Source of the DNA: an uncultured Clostridia bacterium
GTDB lineage: Bacteria; Bacillota; Clostridia; Christensenellales; Borkfalkiaceae
DNA: 49,316 nt
Assembly: GCA_947626575.1 (NCBI GenBank)
Contig: CANQSR010000015.1
Location: 1 to 49,316 of the forward strand
Direction: 5' to 3'
In this document: positions 16,831 through 25,606 of the stretch, one piece after another
How the letters are laid out: the number at the start of each line of letters is the position of its first letter
Numbering within the stretch: position 1 is the first letter of the stretch
Notes under the pieces: model-generated
The model's database searches: none
Told to the model about the DNA's origin: nothing
The model's input: only the letters and a program-made list of their open reading frames with translations
Program-made: the position numbers and the translations under genes

Positions 16831-18058
16831 GGCGCACCTCCTGCGCGATGGCGGCGTTCTTCACCTTGCGGTTGAAGTGCAAATAGAGGAGCAGCGTGAC
16901 GAGGATGAGCGCCGCGAATACACCGAGGGGGATGACGGGGCGGAAATGCGAGACGAAGTTGGCGCTGAACCGCTTGAAGAGCCGCCCGCACAGCCCGATG
17001 AAATATACGTTGAACGCCATCGAAAAGAGGGAGCCGAGCAGGACGGCGACGAGTACGAGCGCGATCGCAATGGAGCAATAGATTGCCGCGATGACGCCGC
17101 TGCGCGCGCCGAGCAGTTTGAGGCGGCAGATCTGGCTCCGCCGCTGGCGGTAGAAGATGGAGATGAGGGCATAGAGCATAAAGACGACCATCGCCCCCAG
17201 CACCAAGGCGAGCGCGGCGAAAAAGGCCTGTGCGATGCCGATGCTGTTGATGAAGGACGCCGAGGACATGGCCGACTTCACGCCCGCGCGTTGCAGGCCG
17301 AGATAGGCGCTGTGCATCTCCTTGGAGTGCGAAAACAGGAAGGTGAGGGTGGAAAATCCGGCATCGGGCGGCGCGATGAAGTAGGCATGGGCCGCGGGAA
17401 GGCCTGCCTCTGCGGGGTGCGCGGTGTTGTAATTGCCGATCGCCGTCGTATCCACATAGCCGACGAGGCGGAAAGTTTGCGGCGCGACGTTCTCCAACGC
17501 GAGATCCCATTCGGGACCCATAAAATAGCGGTCGGGGGAAAACGTCACGGTATCGCCGATCTTTGCGCCGATGATCTCCGCAAAGCTCTTGTTCAGGGCC
17601 ACCTCGCCCGCCGCCTTCGGGAAGGCATACGCCTTGTTGGAGGAGACATAGGGCGCGAAAAATTCCTCCGCGCCCTCCCCGACGACGGCATAGCAGGTGA
17701 CGGAGATGGAGACGTCCTGCTCCTGCCTGTCCTCCTCATCGGCAGACGCGGCGGTATGCACCGTTGTGTTGATACTGCTTTCGGGACCCTCGATCACGGC
17801 GTAACGGGTGATGCCGTTGATGTGGCCGTAGCGCGGCGTGCCGCCCGCGGCGGCGAGGCCCGCTTGGGGCGCCGTCACCGTGAGCGAATAGACGGAAGAA
17901 TATTCGTCGAGGCCCGTATAGATGCCGTCGGGTACGTCCAAGAGGACGGACACGACGGAGAGCAGCGCCGAGACGAACGCGATGAGGATGAGGCCGATGA
18001 GGGCGACGGTGCGCCACAAAAAGGCCAGCTCCATCCCGATGAGTTTGAAGATGCGCAT
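16823..18058 (-). CDS. FtsX-type ABC transporter permease (first subunit)
   Basis: A 411-residue permease with an N-terminal helix (TVALIGLILIAFVSALLSVV), a large outer domain, and three C-terminal helices (AALALVLGAMVVFMLYALIS; SIAIALVLVAVLLGSLFSMA; VIPLGVFAALILVTLLLYL). The sequence YRQRRSQICRLKLLGARSGV between helices is the usual FtsX cytoplasmic loop. It is preceded by AAGGAAAG and follows the ATPase gene after an 83-nt gap holding only short hairpins. It forms a heterodimeric exporter with the next gene. Confidence 0.87.
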   Translation of the reverse strand: MRIFKLIGMELAFLWRTVALIGLILIAFVSALLSVVSVLLDVPDGIYTGLDEYSSVYSLTVTAPQAGLAAAGGTPRYGHINGITRYAVIEGPESSINTTVHTAASADEEDRQEQDVSISVTCYAVVGEGAEEFFAPYVSSNKAYAFPKAAGEVALNKSFAEIIGAKIGDTVTFSPDRYFMGPEWDLALENVAPQTFRLVGYVDTTAIGNYNTAHPAEAGLPAAHAYFIAPPDAGFSTLTFLFSHSKEMHSAYLGLQRAGVKSAMSSASFINSIGIAQAFFAALALVLGAMVVFMLYALISIFYRQRRSQICRLKLLGARSGVIAAIYCSIAIALVLVAVLLGSLFSMAFNVYFIGLCGRLFKRFSANFVSHFRPVIPLGVFAALILVTLLLYLHFNRKVKNAAIAQEVRHE

Positions 18059-18141
18059 AGTTTTCTTTCCTTACAAGCGGGGCGGCGCCCCTTACGGCGG
18101 GGGCGGGCGCCGCAAACGCGCCCTCACGGCTTTCGCCGTGT

Positions 18142-18828
18142 TTACGGGTTCTTGCTCCTCCGTTCGTCGCTGACGATCTTGCCGTCGGACATGGTCACGA
18201 TGCGTTCGGCCTTCTGTGCGTCCTCAGGGTCGTGCGTCACCATCACGACGGTCTTGCCGCCGGTGTGCAGATTTGCGAGGATGCGCATGATGTTTTCGCT
18301 GTTGGCCGAATCGAGGTTGCCGCACGGCTCGTCCGCAAGGATATAGCGGGGGTCGTTGACGATGGCGCGCGCAATGGCGACGCGCTGTTGTTCGCCGCCG
18401 GAGAGGTTGCGCGCCTTCTCCTTCAACCTGTCGCCGAGGCCGACGGCTTCGAGCGCGGCCTCCACGCGCGGACGGTTCTTCTTGCCCGTGTACCCCGCGA
18501 GAACGAGGGGGAGTTCCACGTTGTCATACACGGTGTAACTCGGTTCGAGATAGAAACTCTGAAAGACGAATCCCACCGTCTTGTTGCGGTAAGCGGCGAT
18601 CTTTCTGCCCGAAAATTTGGAAATGTCCTTGCCGTCCACCACGATATTGCCCGAAGTCACGGTATCCAGCGTTCCGATGAGGTTGAGTAAAGTCGATTTC
18701 CCGCTGCCGGATTTGCCCGTGATGGCAACAAATTCGTTATCGCCGATTTCGAGCGTGACGCCGTCGAGCGCCCAGAATCCCTTCCTGCCGCCCGCATACC
18801 GCTTTTTGACATTGGTTATGGTGATCAC
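18142..18828 (-). CDS. ABC transporter ATPase, LolD/MacB type
   Basis: A 228-residue ATPase with Walker A GKSGSGKST, signature LSGGEQQRVAIARA, and Walker B YILADEPCGNLD, the order and spacing of the LolD/MacB class that partners FtsX-type permeases. The start is taken as GTG at 18828 (VITITNVKKRYAGG), preceded by GGCGGTGG. The frame extends upstream to 19008, but that part lacks family similarity and crosses the promoter at 18916-18945. It is the first gene of the exporter operon. Confidence 0.93.
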   Translation of the reverse strand: MITITNVKKRYAGGRKGFWALDGVTLEIGDNEFVAITGKSGSGKSTLLNLIGTLDTVTSGNIVVDGKDISKFSGRKIAAYRNKTVGFVFQSFYLEPSYTVYDNVELPLVLAGYTGKKNRPRVEAALEAVGLGDRLKEKARNLSGGEQQRVAIARAIVNDPRYILADEPCGNLDSANSENIMRILANLHTGGKTVVMVTHDPEDAQKAERIVTMSDGKIVSDERRSKNP

Positions 18829-18915
18829 GAGTATCCACCGCCTGAAAGATTGATAGCACCTTGGGGCAAAAGACGCGCTTTTGCCGCAATTTTTCATGTG
18901 AAAATTTACGAATAT

Positions 18916-18945
18916 ATTATAATAGAACGGCGGCGGAACTGTCAA
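18916..18945 (-). promoter_or_regulatory. Promoter of the ABC exporter operon
   Basis: TTGACA (18940-18945) and TATAAT (18916-18921) on the minus strand with an 18-nt spacer, divergent from the rny promoter. Confidence 0.85.
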
Positions 18946-18950
18946 GAGGG

Positions 18951-19003
18951 GAGCGGGAAAAAATTTCCGCAAACGGAAAAATTCCGCACGGCGGGTCCCG
19001 CTC
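18951..19003. repeat. Nested inverted repeat between divergent promoters
   Basis: Outer arms GAGCGGGA (18951-18958) and TCCCGCTC (18996-19003) enclose an inner hairpin TTTCCG-CAAA-CGGAAA (18964-18979). It lies between the exporter and rny promoters. It may be a protein-binding site or a cruciform; no function is shown. Confidence 0.5.
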
Positions 19004-19044
19004 CGCAAATATGAAAAATTTTTTTGGCAATGTCCGTGAAGCAG

Positions 19045-19073
19045 TTGACATCGCTATCTAAATATTGTATAAT
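19045..19073 (+). promoter_or_regulatory. Promoter of rny
   Basis: Consensus TTGACA (19045-19050) and TATAAT (19068-19073) with a 17-nt spacer, 82 nt ahead of the rny start. Confidence 0.9.
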
Positions 19074-19154
19074 TGCAGTGACAATGCCGAAGTTTGCCCT
19101 AAATGTGGGGGCGGCTGCGGCCGTCAACGAGAAAATTGAATGAGGAGGCTCAAA

Positions 19155-20771
19155 ATGAACAACATTTTCAGCCTGCTCCTTGACGTTCCCACCCCTTTGG
19201 CAGTGACGCTCTTTGTTGTGCTTCCCCTCGTGGGGATCGCGGCGGGGGTTGCCGTAACGTGGGTGGTCCTCAAAAAAGTTTCCAAGAAAAAGTCCGAACA
19301 AAAGCTCGATGAAACTTCCAATCGCGTAGCAGAAATGCTCAGGACCGCGGAAGAGAAGTGCAAACAATTGAAGCAGGAAGCAATTTTAGAGTCGCAGGAG
19401 CAGGATCTCAGAAGACGCAACGAATTTGACCGCGAGATGAAGGAAAAGCGCGCCGAGCAGGCCCGCACGGAGACGCGTCTCGCAAAGCAGGAGGATATGC
19501 TCGATAAGCGCGAAACGGACATCGCGCGCAAGGAACAGTCCCTCGACGACCAGAAGAAGAATCTTGAAAAGCGGACGCAGGAAGTTGCCCGTGCGCAGGA
19601 GCAGGTCTCCCACCAGCAGGAACTCATGACGGCCGAACTCGAACGCATCGCCCAGCTCACCAAGGAAGAGGCGAAGAAGCAGCTTACCGATGAGATCCTC
19701 GATGAAACGAGGCGGGATTGCGCCATCGAAGTGCGCAACCTCGAACAGCAGGCCAAGGACGAAGCGGAGATGAACGCGAAGAACATCATCTCGCTCGCCA
19801 TCCAGCGGTGCGCCGCCGACCATGCTTCCGAGTCCACCGTCTCGGTCGTCCCGCTTCCCAACGATGATATGAAGGCCCGCATCATCGGGCGCGAGGGCAG
19901 AAATATCCGCGCCATCGAGAATGCGACGGGCATCGAGCTCATCATCGACGATACGCCCGAAGTGGTCATTCTTTCGGGGTTCGATCCCGTGAGAAGGGAG
20001 ATCGCCCGCCTCACGCTGGAAAAGCTCATCGCCGACGGCCGTATCCATCCCGCCCGCATCGAGGAGACGGTGGAGAAAGTCACCAAGGAACTCGACCAGC
20101 AGATCAAAGCCGCGGGCGAGAACGCCATGTTCGAAGTGGGCATCTTCGGGCTGCATCCCGAACTCATCAAGCTCATCGGGCGGCTCAAATTCCGCACGAG
20201 TTACGGGCAGAACGTCTACCGCCATTCCATCGAAGTCGCCCAGCTTGCGGGTCTGATGGCGCAGGAGCTTGGGCTGGACGTCAACTTTGCAAAGCGCGCG
20301 GGGCTTCTGCACGATATCGGCAAGGCCGTTGACCACGAGCAGGAGGGGACCCACATCCAGCTCGGCGCCGACATCGCCAAGAAGTTCAAGGAAAATGCGA
20401 TGATCGTCAACGCGATCATGGCGCACCACGGCGACGTGGAACCCAAGACCATCGAGGCCGTCCTCGTGCAGGCGGCGGACGCCATTTCGGGCGCGCGCCC
20501 CGGTGCGAGAAGAGAGACGGGCGCGGGGTATATCAAGCGTCTCGAAAAGCTCGAAGAGATCGCGGCGGGCTTCAAGGGCGTAGAGAAGAGTTACGCCATA
20601 CAGGCGGGCAGAGAGGTGCGTGTCATCGTCAAGCCCGACCAGATCGACGACGCCAAGGCCATATTCCTTGCCAAGGATATCGCCAAGAAGATCGAGAGCG
20701 AACTCGAATATCCCGGCCAGATCAAGGTCAACGTCATCCGCGAATTCCGCAGCGTGGAATACGCGAAGTAA
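19155..20771 (+). CDS. rny: Ribonuclease Y
   Basis: A 538-residue membrane-anchored endoribonuclease that starts mRNA decay. The order is standard: an N-terminal membrane helix ([22 protein letters not shown]), a long coiled coil rich in Glu, Arg and Gln (about 45-225), a KH RNA-binding domain ([20 protein letters not shown]), and an HD phosphohydrolase domain with [15 protein letters not shown] and the later H-HGD motif ([11 protein letters not shown]). ATG at 19155 follows GAGGAGGCTCAAA; the ATG at 19140 overlaps that site and is rejected. It stands alone with its own promoter and terminator. Confidence 0.97.
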   Translation: MNNIFSLLLDVPTPLAVTLFVVLPLVGIAAGVAVTWVVLKKVSKKKSEQKLDETSNRVAEMLRTAEEKCKQLKQEAILESQEQDLRRRNEFDREMKEKRAEQARTETRLAKQEDMLDKRETDIARKEQSLDDQKKNLEKRTQEVARAQEQVSHQQELMTAELERIAQLTKEEAKKQLTDEILDETRRDCAIEVRNLEQQAKDEAEMNAKNIISLAIQRCAADHASESTVSVVPLPNDDMKARIIGREGRNIRAIENATGIELIIDDTPEVVILSGFDPVRREIARLTLEKLIADGRIHPARIEETVEKVTKELDQQIKAAGENAMFEVGIFGLHPELIKLIGRLKFRTSYGQNVYRHSIEVAQLAGLMAQELGLDVNFAKRAGLLHDIGKAVDHEQEGTHIQLGADIAKKFKENAMIVNAIMAHHGDVEPKTIEAVLVQAADAISGARPGARRETGAGYIKRLEKLEEIAAGFKGVEKSYAIQAGREVRVIVKPDQIDDAKAIFLAKDIAKKIESELEYPGQIKVNVIREFRSVEYAK

Positions 20772-20783
20772 GAGAATAACCCG

Positions 20784-20814
20784 TTCCCCCTGTTCCGGCA
20801 GGGGGAATTTTTTT
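20784..20814 (+). terminator. Terminator after rny
   Basis: TTCCCCCTG-TTCCGG-CAGGGGGAA hairpin followed by seven T, 12 nt after the stop. Confidence 0.88.
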
Positions 20815-20910
20815 GCGCGTTGCGAAAAAATTTTCCCAAAATGCGGAATTTTAATGTTGCTTTCATGTTCGCAAGCTATCATGGAGCCAACAACACAAGG
20901 AGGGACTACA

Positions 20911-22467
20911 ATGAAAAAAAATTTGAAAATGATCTTTTTGGCAACTGCGATGGCGGTCCCGCTCTCGCTTTTTGCCGCCTGCGGCACGGGCGCGGAGAGC
21001 GGAAGTTACGATAGCGGCGTCGTCAAGGCCTTCCGCGCGGTGACGGCCGGGGAACAGGTCATCAGCCAGACGGCGGCCGCGAATGCAGAGGACTACCTCG
21101 TGACCGTCGTCACACCCACGTCCGTGTGTGAATACAGCGTTAACGCCGCGTTTGAAGTGGAGCGCGCGACGCCCGTCGTGGGGACCGTCTCCCATACGGC
21201 GGCCCTCGCCGCCGGACTTCCCGACGGCGACGGCACGCCCGCGGCTCAAACGGATCCCGCCGAGACGCCCGCAGACCCCGCCGAGACGCCCGCAGACCCC
21301 GCCGAGGCGGCGAGCGATTTAGAGCGGGCATATGCCGAGGCGTTGCGGCTTTCGGGCATCGCACGCGAGGACGTCACAGGTTTCGACTTCGACAGGGAGA
21401 CCCGCAAGGGCATCGACGTTCTGAAAGTGGAGATCGAGGATGCCGCGGCGGAATATACCTACATCTTGAAGGCCGATGATTTCAGCCTCATTGAGAGCAA
21501 GACGGAATTGAAGCATACCATGTCCGAGGGGGATACCTCCTATATCAGTGAAGCGCGGGCAAAAGAGATCGCGCTCGGAGCCATCGGGATCGCCGAAACA
21601 GACGCCGCACAGTTCACCCTGCGGACAGTCATGAGCGGCGGAAGAAGGCATTACAGGGCGGCGTTCAATTACCAAGGCTATCGCTATGAAGCGGACATCG
21701 ACGCGCTCAGCGGCGACGTCGTGAAGTTTTCCATGACGCTCATCGACGGTAGCGCCTCGGCCCCCGAAATCGCGGGGAACATCACTGAGGAAGAGGCCAG
21801 GCAGATCGCCATCGGCTTTGCCTTCCCCGCGGGAGCGGACGGCAAGCAGGCCGTGTTCCGCAAGGTGAAGCTCGATTATGAGGACGGCCGCTTCATCTAT
21901 GAGGTGGAGTTCGCCGCGGACGGCAACGAATACGAACTCGATATCTCGGCGGCGGACGGCGCCATCCTCGATGCCGAGATCGAGAAGGATGACGGTGACG
22001 GCCGTCTGCCGCAGGGCGGGCAAGCAGAAAAATTCATCACCCGCCAAGAGGCCATCGACGCCGTCAAGGCATACCATGGCGGGGATCTGAGCATCACGGA
22101 CGTCGAATTGGAGACGGTCGGCAAGGGCAGCGGGAGGACGTACACCTATGAGATCGAGGCCGTCGACGGCAACGGCAAGTATGAGTATCTCGTCGACGCA
22201 GCGAGCGGCGAAGTAACCCTGAAAGAGTTGCACGCCGCGGAGAATCCCGCAGAGAGCGGACTGATCGGCGAGGAGCGTGCGCTGGAAATCGCGCTCGAAC
22301 ACTTCACCCTGACTGCCAAAGAGGTGCGCATCGACAAGGTCAAGCTCGACGAGGACGACGGCAGGCTCATCTATGAAGTGGAGTTTCAGGTGAAGAGCCT
22401 TGAATACGAGCTTGAAATCGACGCCAAGACGGGGCGCGTCCTTGATTACGAGGTCTCCTACGATTGA
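20911..22467 (+). CDS. Lipoprotein with repeated PepSY domains
   Basis: A 518-residue exported lipoprotein: signal peptide, then lipobox FAAC (Cys at about 24). After a Pro/Ala/Asp linker with a 7-residue duplication (DPAETPA twice, 21253-21300) come five PepSY-like modules of about 75 residues. Their ends show the family pattern YE.E....YEYEIDA.TG.VL (for example FIYEVEFAADGNEYELDISA and LIYEVEFQVKSLEYELEIDA). PepSY domains are known as inhibitory or sensory modules. Directly upstream of a two-component system, a role in sensing an envelope signal is plausible but inferred. Start chosen for the AAGGAGGGACTACA site. Confidence 0.88.
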   Translation: MKKNLKMIFLATAMAVPLSLFAACGTGAESGSYDSGVVKAFRAVTAGEQVISQTAAANAEDYLVTVVTPTSVCEYSVNAAFEVERATPVVGTVSHTAALAAGLPDGDGTPAAQTDPAETPADPAETPADPAEAASDLERAYAEALRLSGIAREDVTGFDFDRETRKGIDVLKVEIEDAAAEYTYILKADDFSLIESKTELKHTMSEGDTSYISEARAKEIALGAIGIAETDAAQFTLRTVMSGGRRHYRAAFNYQGYRYEADIDALSGDVVKFSMTLIDGSASAPEIAGNITEEEARQIAIGFAFPAGADGKQAVFRKVKLDYEDGRFIYEVEFAADGNEYELDISAADGAILDAEIEKDDGDGRLPQGGQAEKFITRQEAIDAVKAYHGGDLSITDVELETVGKGSGRTYTYEIEAVDGNGKYEYLVDAASGEVTLKELHAAENPAESGLIGEERALEIALEHFTLTAKEVRIDKVKLDEDDGRLIYEVEFQVKSLEYELEIDAKTGRVLDYEVSYD

Positions 22468-22492
22468 CATCCCGCACGGGGCATGATAAAAT
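22464..22492 (+). promoter_or_regulatory. Promoter of the two-component system
   Basis: TTGACA (22464-22469) overlaps the stop codon of the PepSY gene; TAAAAT (22487-22492) follows after 17 nt. The pair allows separate expression of the regulator genes. Confidence 0.75.
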
Positions 22493-22548
22493 GGCGATAA
22501 CGTGAGGCCCGCGCCTTCAAACGCGAAGAGACATCACGGAGCGAAACT

Positions 22549-23217
22549 ATGAAGATTCTTGTTCTGGAAGACGATGAGAGCTTGCGGGCCGTACTGAGAA
22601 AGCGGCTCACGGCGAGCGGATTTACCGTTGAGTGCGCCGCCGACGGCGAGGAGGGGCTGGCCTATCTCGCGGCGGGCAGCTTCGACGCCGTCATATCGGA
22701 TATCATGATGCCCGTCATGAACGGGCTGGAATTTCTCTCTGCCGTGCGCGCCCGAAAGATCGACGTTCCCGTCATCTTGCTCACCGCGCTTGACGGGAGC
22801 GGCGACGTCGTCAAAGGGTTGGATATGGGCGCCGATGATTACATCGTCAAGCCCTTTGAGTTCTCCGAACTGCTCGCGCGTATCCGCCTCGTCACGCGGC
22901 GCAGTATGGGTATGCGGGAGAACGTGCTTACCGCGGGAGATCTTACGCTCGACCTCAACGCCCGCACGGCGGCGCGCGGAGAAAGGCAGATCGTACTTTC
23001 GGCGAAGGAATTCGATCTCTTGGCCCTGCTCGTCAGAAACAAGACCATCGTCCTTACGCGCGACCGCATCGCCGACGCGCTTTACGGCCTCGATGACTGT
23101 ATCGGCTCCAATGCCATCGATGTCTACATCCGTTATCTGCGCAAGAAGATCGACGACGGCTGTGAGACCAAACTCATCCACACCGTGCGAGGCGTGGGGT
23201 ACACGGTGAAAGCATGA
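22549..23217 (+). CDS. OmpR-type response regulator
   Basis: A 222-residue regulator. The receiver domain has the acidic pair (EDDE), the phospho-acceptor Asp in VISDIMMPVMNG (about residue 51), the Thr in ILLTALD and the Lys in YIVKPFEFSEL. The C-terminal winged helix is recognised by LSAKEFDLLALLVRN and NAIDVYIRYLRKKI...VRGVGYTVK. It overlaps the kinase gene by 4 nt, so the two are coupled. The adjacent PepSY lipoprotein is a likely target or modulator. Confidence 0.96.
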   Translation: MKILVLEDDESLRAVLRKRLTASGFTVECAADGEEGLAYLAAGSFDAVISDIMMPVMNGLEFLSAVRARKIDVPVILLTALDGSGDVVKGLDMGADDYIVKPFEFSELLARIRLVTRRSMGMRENVLTAGDLTLDLNARTAARGERQIVLSAKEFDLLALLVRNKTIVLTRDRIADALYGLDDCIGSNAIDVYIRYLRKKIDDGCETKLIHTVRGVGYTVKA

Positions 23218-24527
23218 AATTCGGCAAACGGATCATCTTCGTCAATTCGCTCATCATCGCCATTCTCGCGGCGGTCATTGCCGTCGCTGCCGCCGTGGCA
23301 GGGGGAACGGTGTTGCGGAACAATATCCGCGATGCCCTCATCGACACCGTCTCATCGCGCGCGGCTCTTATCGCGGAGGCACAGGGCGTCATCCCAGACG
23401 ACTTCGATTACAACGTGGGCGGAGTATATCTCAGTGTCTACCTCAGCGACGGTACGCTGAAAAACGGCTCCCTCCCCGGCGAGGTGGAACTCCCCATCCG
23501 CAAGGGGCTGGTCTCGTCCGTGCGGGTGGACGGCGGGGAGTATTATGTCTACGACTTTGCCGTGCCGCTCGAAGGCAGGGAGGCCATCTACCTGCGGGGC
23601 ATGGTGGCGGCATCTTATGATACATGGTATATCGCGGCGTCCTCCGTCACCGTCTTTGCGGCCGCGCTTGCGGCGGCGGGCATCATTCTCAATATCCTCT
23701 CGGTGCGGCGGGCGGTGCGGCCCATCGACAGGATGCGCAACGAGGTCAACGAGATCACCCTTTCCGGGGATGTCACCAAGCGGCTCTCGGCGATCACGGA
23801 GGACAGCGAACTTGCCCTGCTCGCCGACGACTATAACCGTTTGCTCGATAGCCTCACGGCAACGCTCAATAACCACGAGCGCTTCACTTCCGATGTTGCG
23901 CACGAACTGCGCACGCCGCTGACCGTCATCCTCTCCGAGAGCGAATACGCCCTGCGTGATACGGAGGATACCGCGGAAAAGGATGCCTCGCTCGCCGTCA
24001 TCCTGCGGCAATCCAAGCGGCTCAAAGCCATCACGGATAGTTTGCTCGAATTCACGCGCTTTGTCAACAAGATCAACATCCCCCTGCAACCCGCGGACAT
24101 CTCGTCGCTCACGGAGGAGTTTACCGCCGATTATCCCTTCCCCGCAGGCATCTCGTGCCGCACGGAGATCGAGGCGGGGATCGTCGTTTCCGCCGACGCC
24201 ACGCTGTATGAGCGCATCCTGCAAAATCTCATCGAGAATGCCGTGAAATACGGCAAAGAGGGGGGGCATGTCCGCGTTGCGCTCGAAAAAAGAGAGGGGC
24301 AGGCCATCCTTACGGTCGCCGACGACGGCATCGGCATGAGCGAGGAGGCCGTCAAACATGCCTTTGATAGGTTTTACCGTGCGGAGGCCGCGCGGTCGGA
24401 TAAAGGGCTCGGACTCGGACTTTGCTTCGTCAAGGAGATCGTACGCCTTTTCGGCGGGCATGTGGAGATCGCATCCGTCTTGGGCGAGGGTACCTGCGTG
24501 ACCGTTATCCTGCATATTTCAGACTGA
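23214..24527 (+). CDS. Membrane sensor histidine kinase
   Basis: A 437-residue kinase. Two membrane helices (IIFVNSLIIAILAAVIAVAA and SSVTVFAAALAAAGIILNIL) flank a short outer sensor region of about 110 residues. A HAMP linker follows, then the phospho-acceptor His in FTSDVAHELRTPLTVILSE, the N box NLIENAVKYGK, the G1 box DDGIGMSEEA, the F box FDRFYRA and the G2 box GLGLGLCFVKEI. It partners the response regulator that it overlaps by 4 nt. Confidence 0.96.
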   Translation: MKFGKRIIFVNSLIIAILAAVIAVAAAVAGGTVLRNNIRDALIDTVSSRAALIAEAQGVIPDDFDYNVGGVYLSVYLSDGTLKNGSLPGEVELPIRKGLVSSVRVDGGEYYVYDFAVPLEGREAIYLRGMVAASYDTWYIAASSVTVFAAALAAAGIILNILSVRRAVRPIDRMRNEVNEITLSGDVTKRLSAITEDSELALLADDYNRLLDSLTATLNNHERFTSDVAHELRTPLTVILSESEYALRDTEDTAEKDASLAVILRQSKRLKAITDSLLEFTRFVNKINIPLQPADISSLTEEFTADYPFPAGISCRTEIEAGIVVSADATLYERILQNLIENAVKYGKEGGHVRVALEKREGQAILTVADDGIGMSEEAVKHAFDRFYRAEAARSDKGLGLGLCFVKEIVRLFGGHVEIASVLGEGTCVTVILHISD

Positions 24528-24530
24528 TAA

Positions 24531-24570
24531 GACAAAAACCAAGCGGGGCATGTCCGCCATGCCTCGCTTG
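24531..24570. repeat. Left copy of a 40-bp direct repeat; terminator after the kinase gene
   Basis: GACAAAAACCAAGCGGGGCA and the next 20 nt recur at 27766-27805 with one mismatch. The repeat contains the hairpin CCAAGCGGGGCATG...CATGCCTCGCTTGG followed by TTTT, so it is also the intrinsic terminator of the two-component operon. The two copies bracket the restriction-modification genes. Confidence 0.85.
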
Positions 24571-24608
24571 GTTTTAAGAAATACAACTGAAAATTACTGT
24601 TAAAATTT

Positions 24609-25520
24609 TTAATGCTCAGATAATTTCTTGATTTGTTTTGCTTCTCTTTCCGCAAATAGAGCGAGAGTTTTGGCTATTGTCTTTTGGATCGCAGAAGCAT
24701 ACGTTTCCATAAAGTCAAAATCGGGAAGCCCGTTTTTAGCCGGCAACGAAACCAAGTCATGCTGTATTTTCGAATAGCTGATGCTGTTTCCCCATTCGTA
24801 TTTGTGAGCCAGACTCTTTTTTACGCACGTTGCAAGGAATAGCTGATTGAGTCGGGTCGCGTTCGTATTTTTCAGATAGAGAGCTAAGTTGTGGCTGTCA
24901 TTGGAATAGAAATTCTTCGCTTGGTACGTCACGACAAAGGTTTTCCCGCCAATAAAAATACAATTTCCCGCTTCAAGAAAACTCTTGTCATATTCAACGT
25001 ATGAACTGACGCCGTTATCCGCGGTGCTTGCGCATAAATAGGGCGTCGCGCCGCTATTTTCGATTACTTCGTTCGAAAGAATACAATGCGTGTTATTGAT
25101 ATCGAAAACGGACAGCAACGGGAAGTCCTCGACTTTCCCGTTCTTTTCGGGTATTTTAATGGACTGCGCTTTTAATGTTTGGACGTCGAATTTTGTCCCG
25201 CCCCATGAGAACGTGGAGAATGCTTTTCGCATCGCAGGGAGCAAGAATTGAGCAGTGAGCTTATTAAGTCTATCGAATTTAGGTTTGAGTATCTTAATTT
25301 TGTCACCCGTAAAATAGGGGACGCTTTGGAAGAACATCGTCGCCGTATCCTGACCGAAGGAGATCGTATTCCCGGGATTCAAATAGGCGGGGTCTTCGTC
25401 GATACGTCCTTTTTGCCCGTTGTTCGTACTTTGCCTGACAATATAGGGATGTCCGCCTTGTTCTACAATTGTAACTTTATTGGAATCAAATCGTTTCGTA
25501 TAAGATACGATTTCGAACAA
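24609..25520 (-). CDS. Restriction-modification specificity (S) subunit, BcgI-like
   Basis: About 304 residues from the nearest accepted start (TTG at 25520), with two similar target-recognition halves, each ending in a helical stretch. Repeated cues are PYIVRQSTNNG/PYLCASTADNG, GNTISFGQDTATMFFQ/GNCIFIGGKTFVVTYQ and SWGGTKF/EWGNSIS. This is the usual two-TRD layout. The frame is open about 22 codons further upstream and encodes conserved-looking sequence (KVKWGEYKLEDLFEIVSYT), but that part has no ATG, GTG or TTG at its beginning and no site spaced for one. It joins the M gene in the -1 frame at 25583-25589. It should set the DNA target for the adjoining nuclease/methylase. AT-rich codons set it apart from its neighbours. 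Confidence 0.85.
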   Translation of the reverse strand: MFEIVSYTKRFDSNKVTIVEQGGHPYIVRQSTNNGQKGRIDEDPAYLNPGNTISFGQDTATMFFQSVPYFTGDKIKILKPKFDRLNKLTAQFLLPAMRKAFSTFSWGGTKFDVQTLKAQSIKIPEKNGKVEDFPLLSVFDINNTHCILSNEVIENSGATPYLCASTADNGVSSYVEYDKSFLEAGNCIFIGGKTFVVTYQAKNFYSNDSHNLALYLKNTNATRLNQLFLATCVKKSLAHKYEWGNSISYSKIQHDLVSLPAKNGLPDFDFMETYASAIQKTIAKTLALFAEREAKQIKKLSEH

Positions 25521-25539
25521 ATCTTCAAGTTTATATTCG

Positions 25540-25606
25540 CCCCACTTAACTTTTTGCAGTTCATCGTTAAGTGAGGCATCTATTTTCCCAGGCGATCATC
25601 CTCCCC
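25540..25606 (-). promoter_or_regulatory. Candidate -1 programmed ribosomal frameshift signal
   Basis: Read on the minus strand: an SD-like GGGGAGG (25606-25600), a 10-nt gap, the slippery heptamer G_GGA_AAA (25589-25583) in the frame of the M gene, the M stop TAG (25582-25580), and, 6 nt after the heptamer, an 11-bp stem (CCTCACTTAAC, 25576-25566, with GTTAAGTGGGG, 25550-25540) around a 15-nt loop. A -1 slip would avoid the stop and enter the S frame. These are the parts and spacings known from dnaX-type frameshifting. It has not been tested. Confidence 0.65.

Noticed and set aside
21253..21310. CRISPR array or other spaced repeat
   Set aside because: It is a two-copy, 21-bp in-frame repeat coding for DPAETPA. 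No array of direct repeats with unique spacers and no cas gene is seen anywhere in the window.
24609..25520. TTG at 25520 as a normal start of the S gene
   Set aside because: Conserved-looking sequence (KVKWGEYKLEDL) continues upstream in the same frame and no ribosome site precedes the TTG, so it is kept only as the nearest accepted codon.
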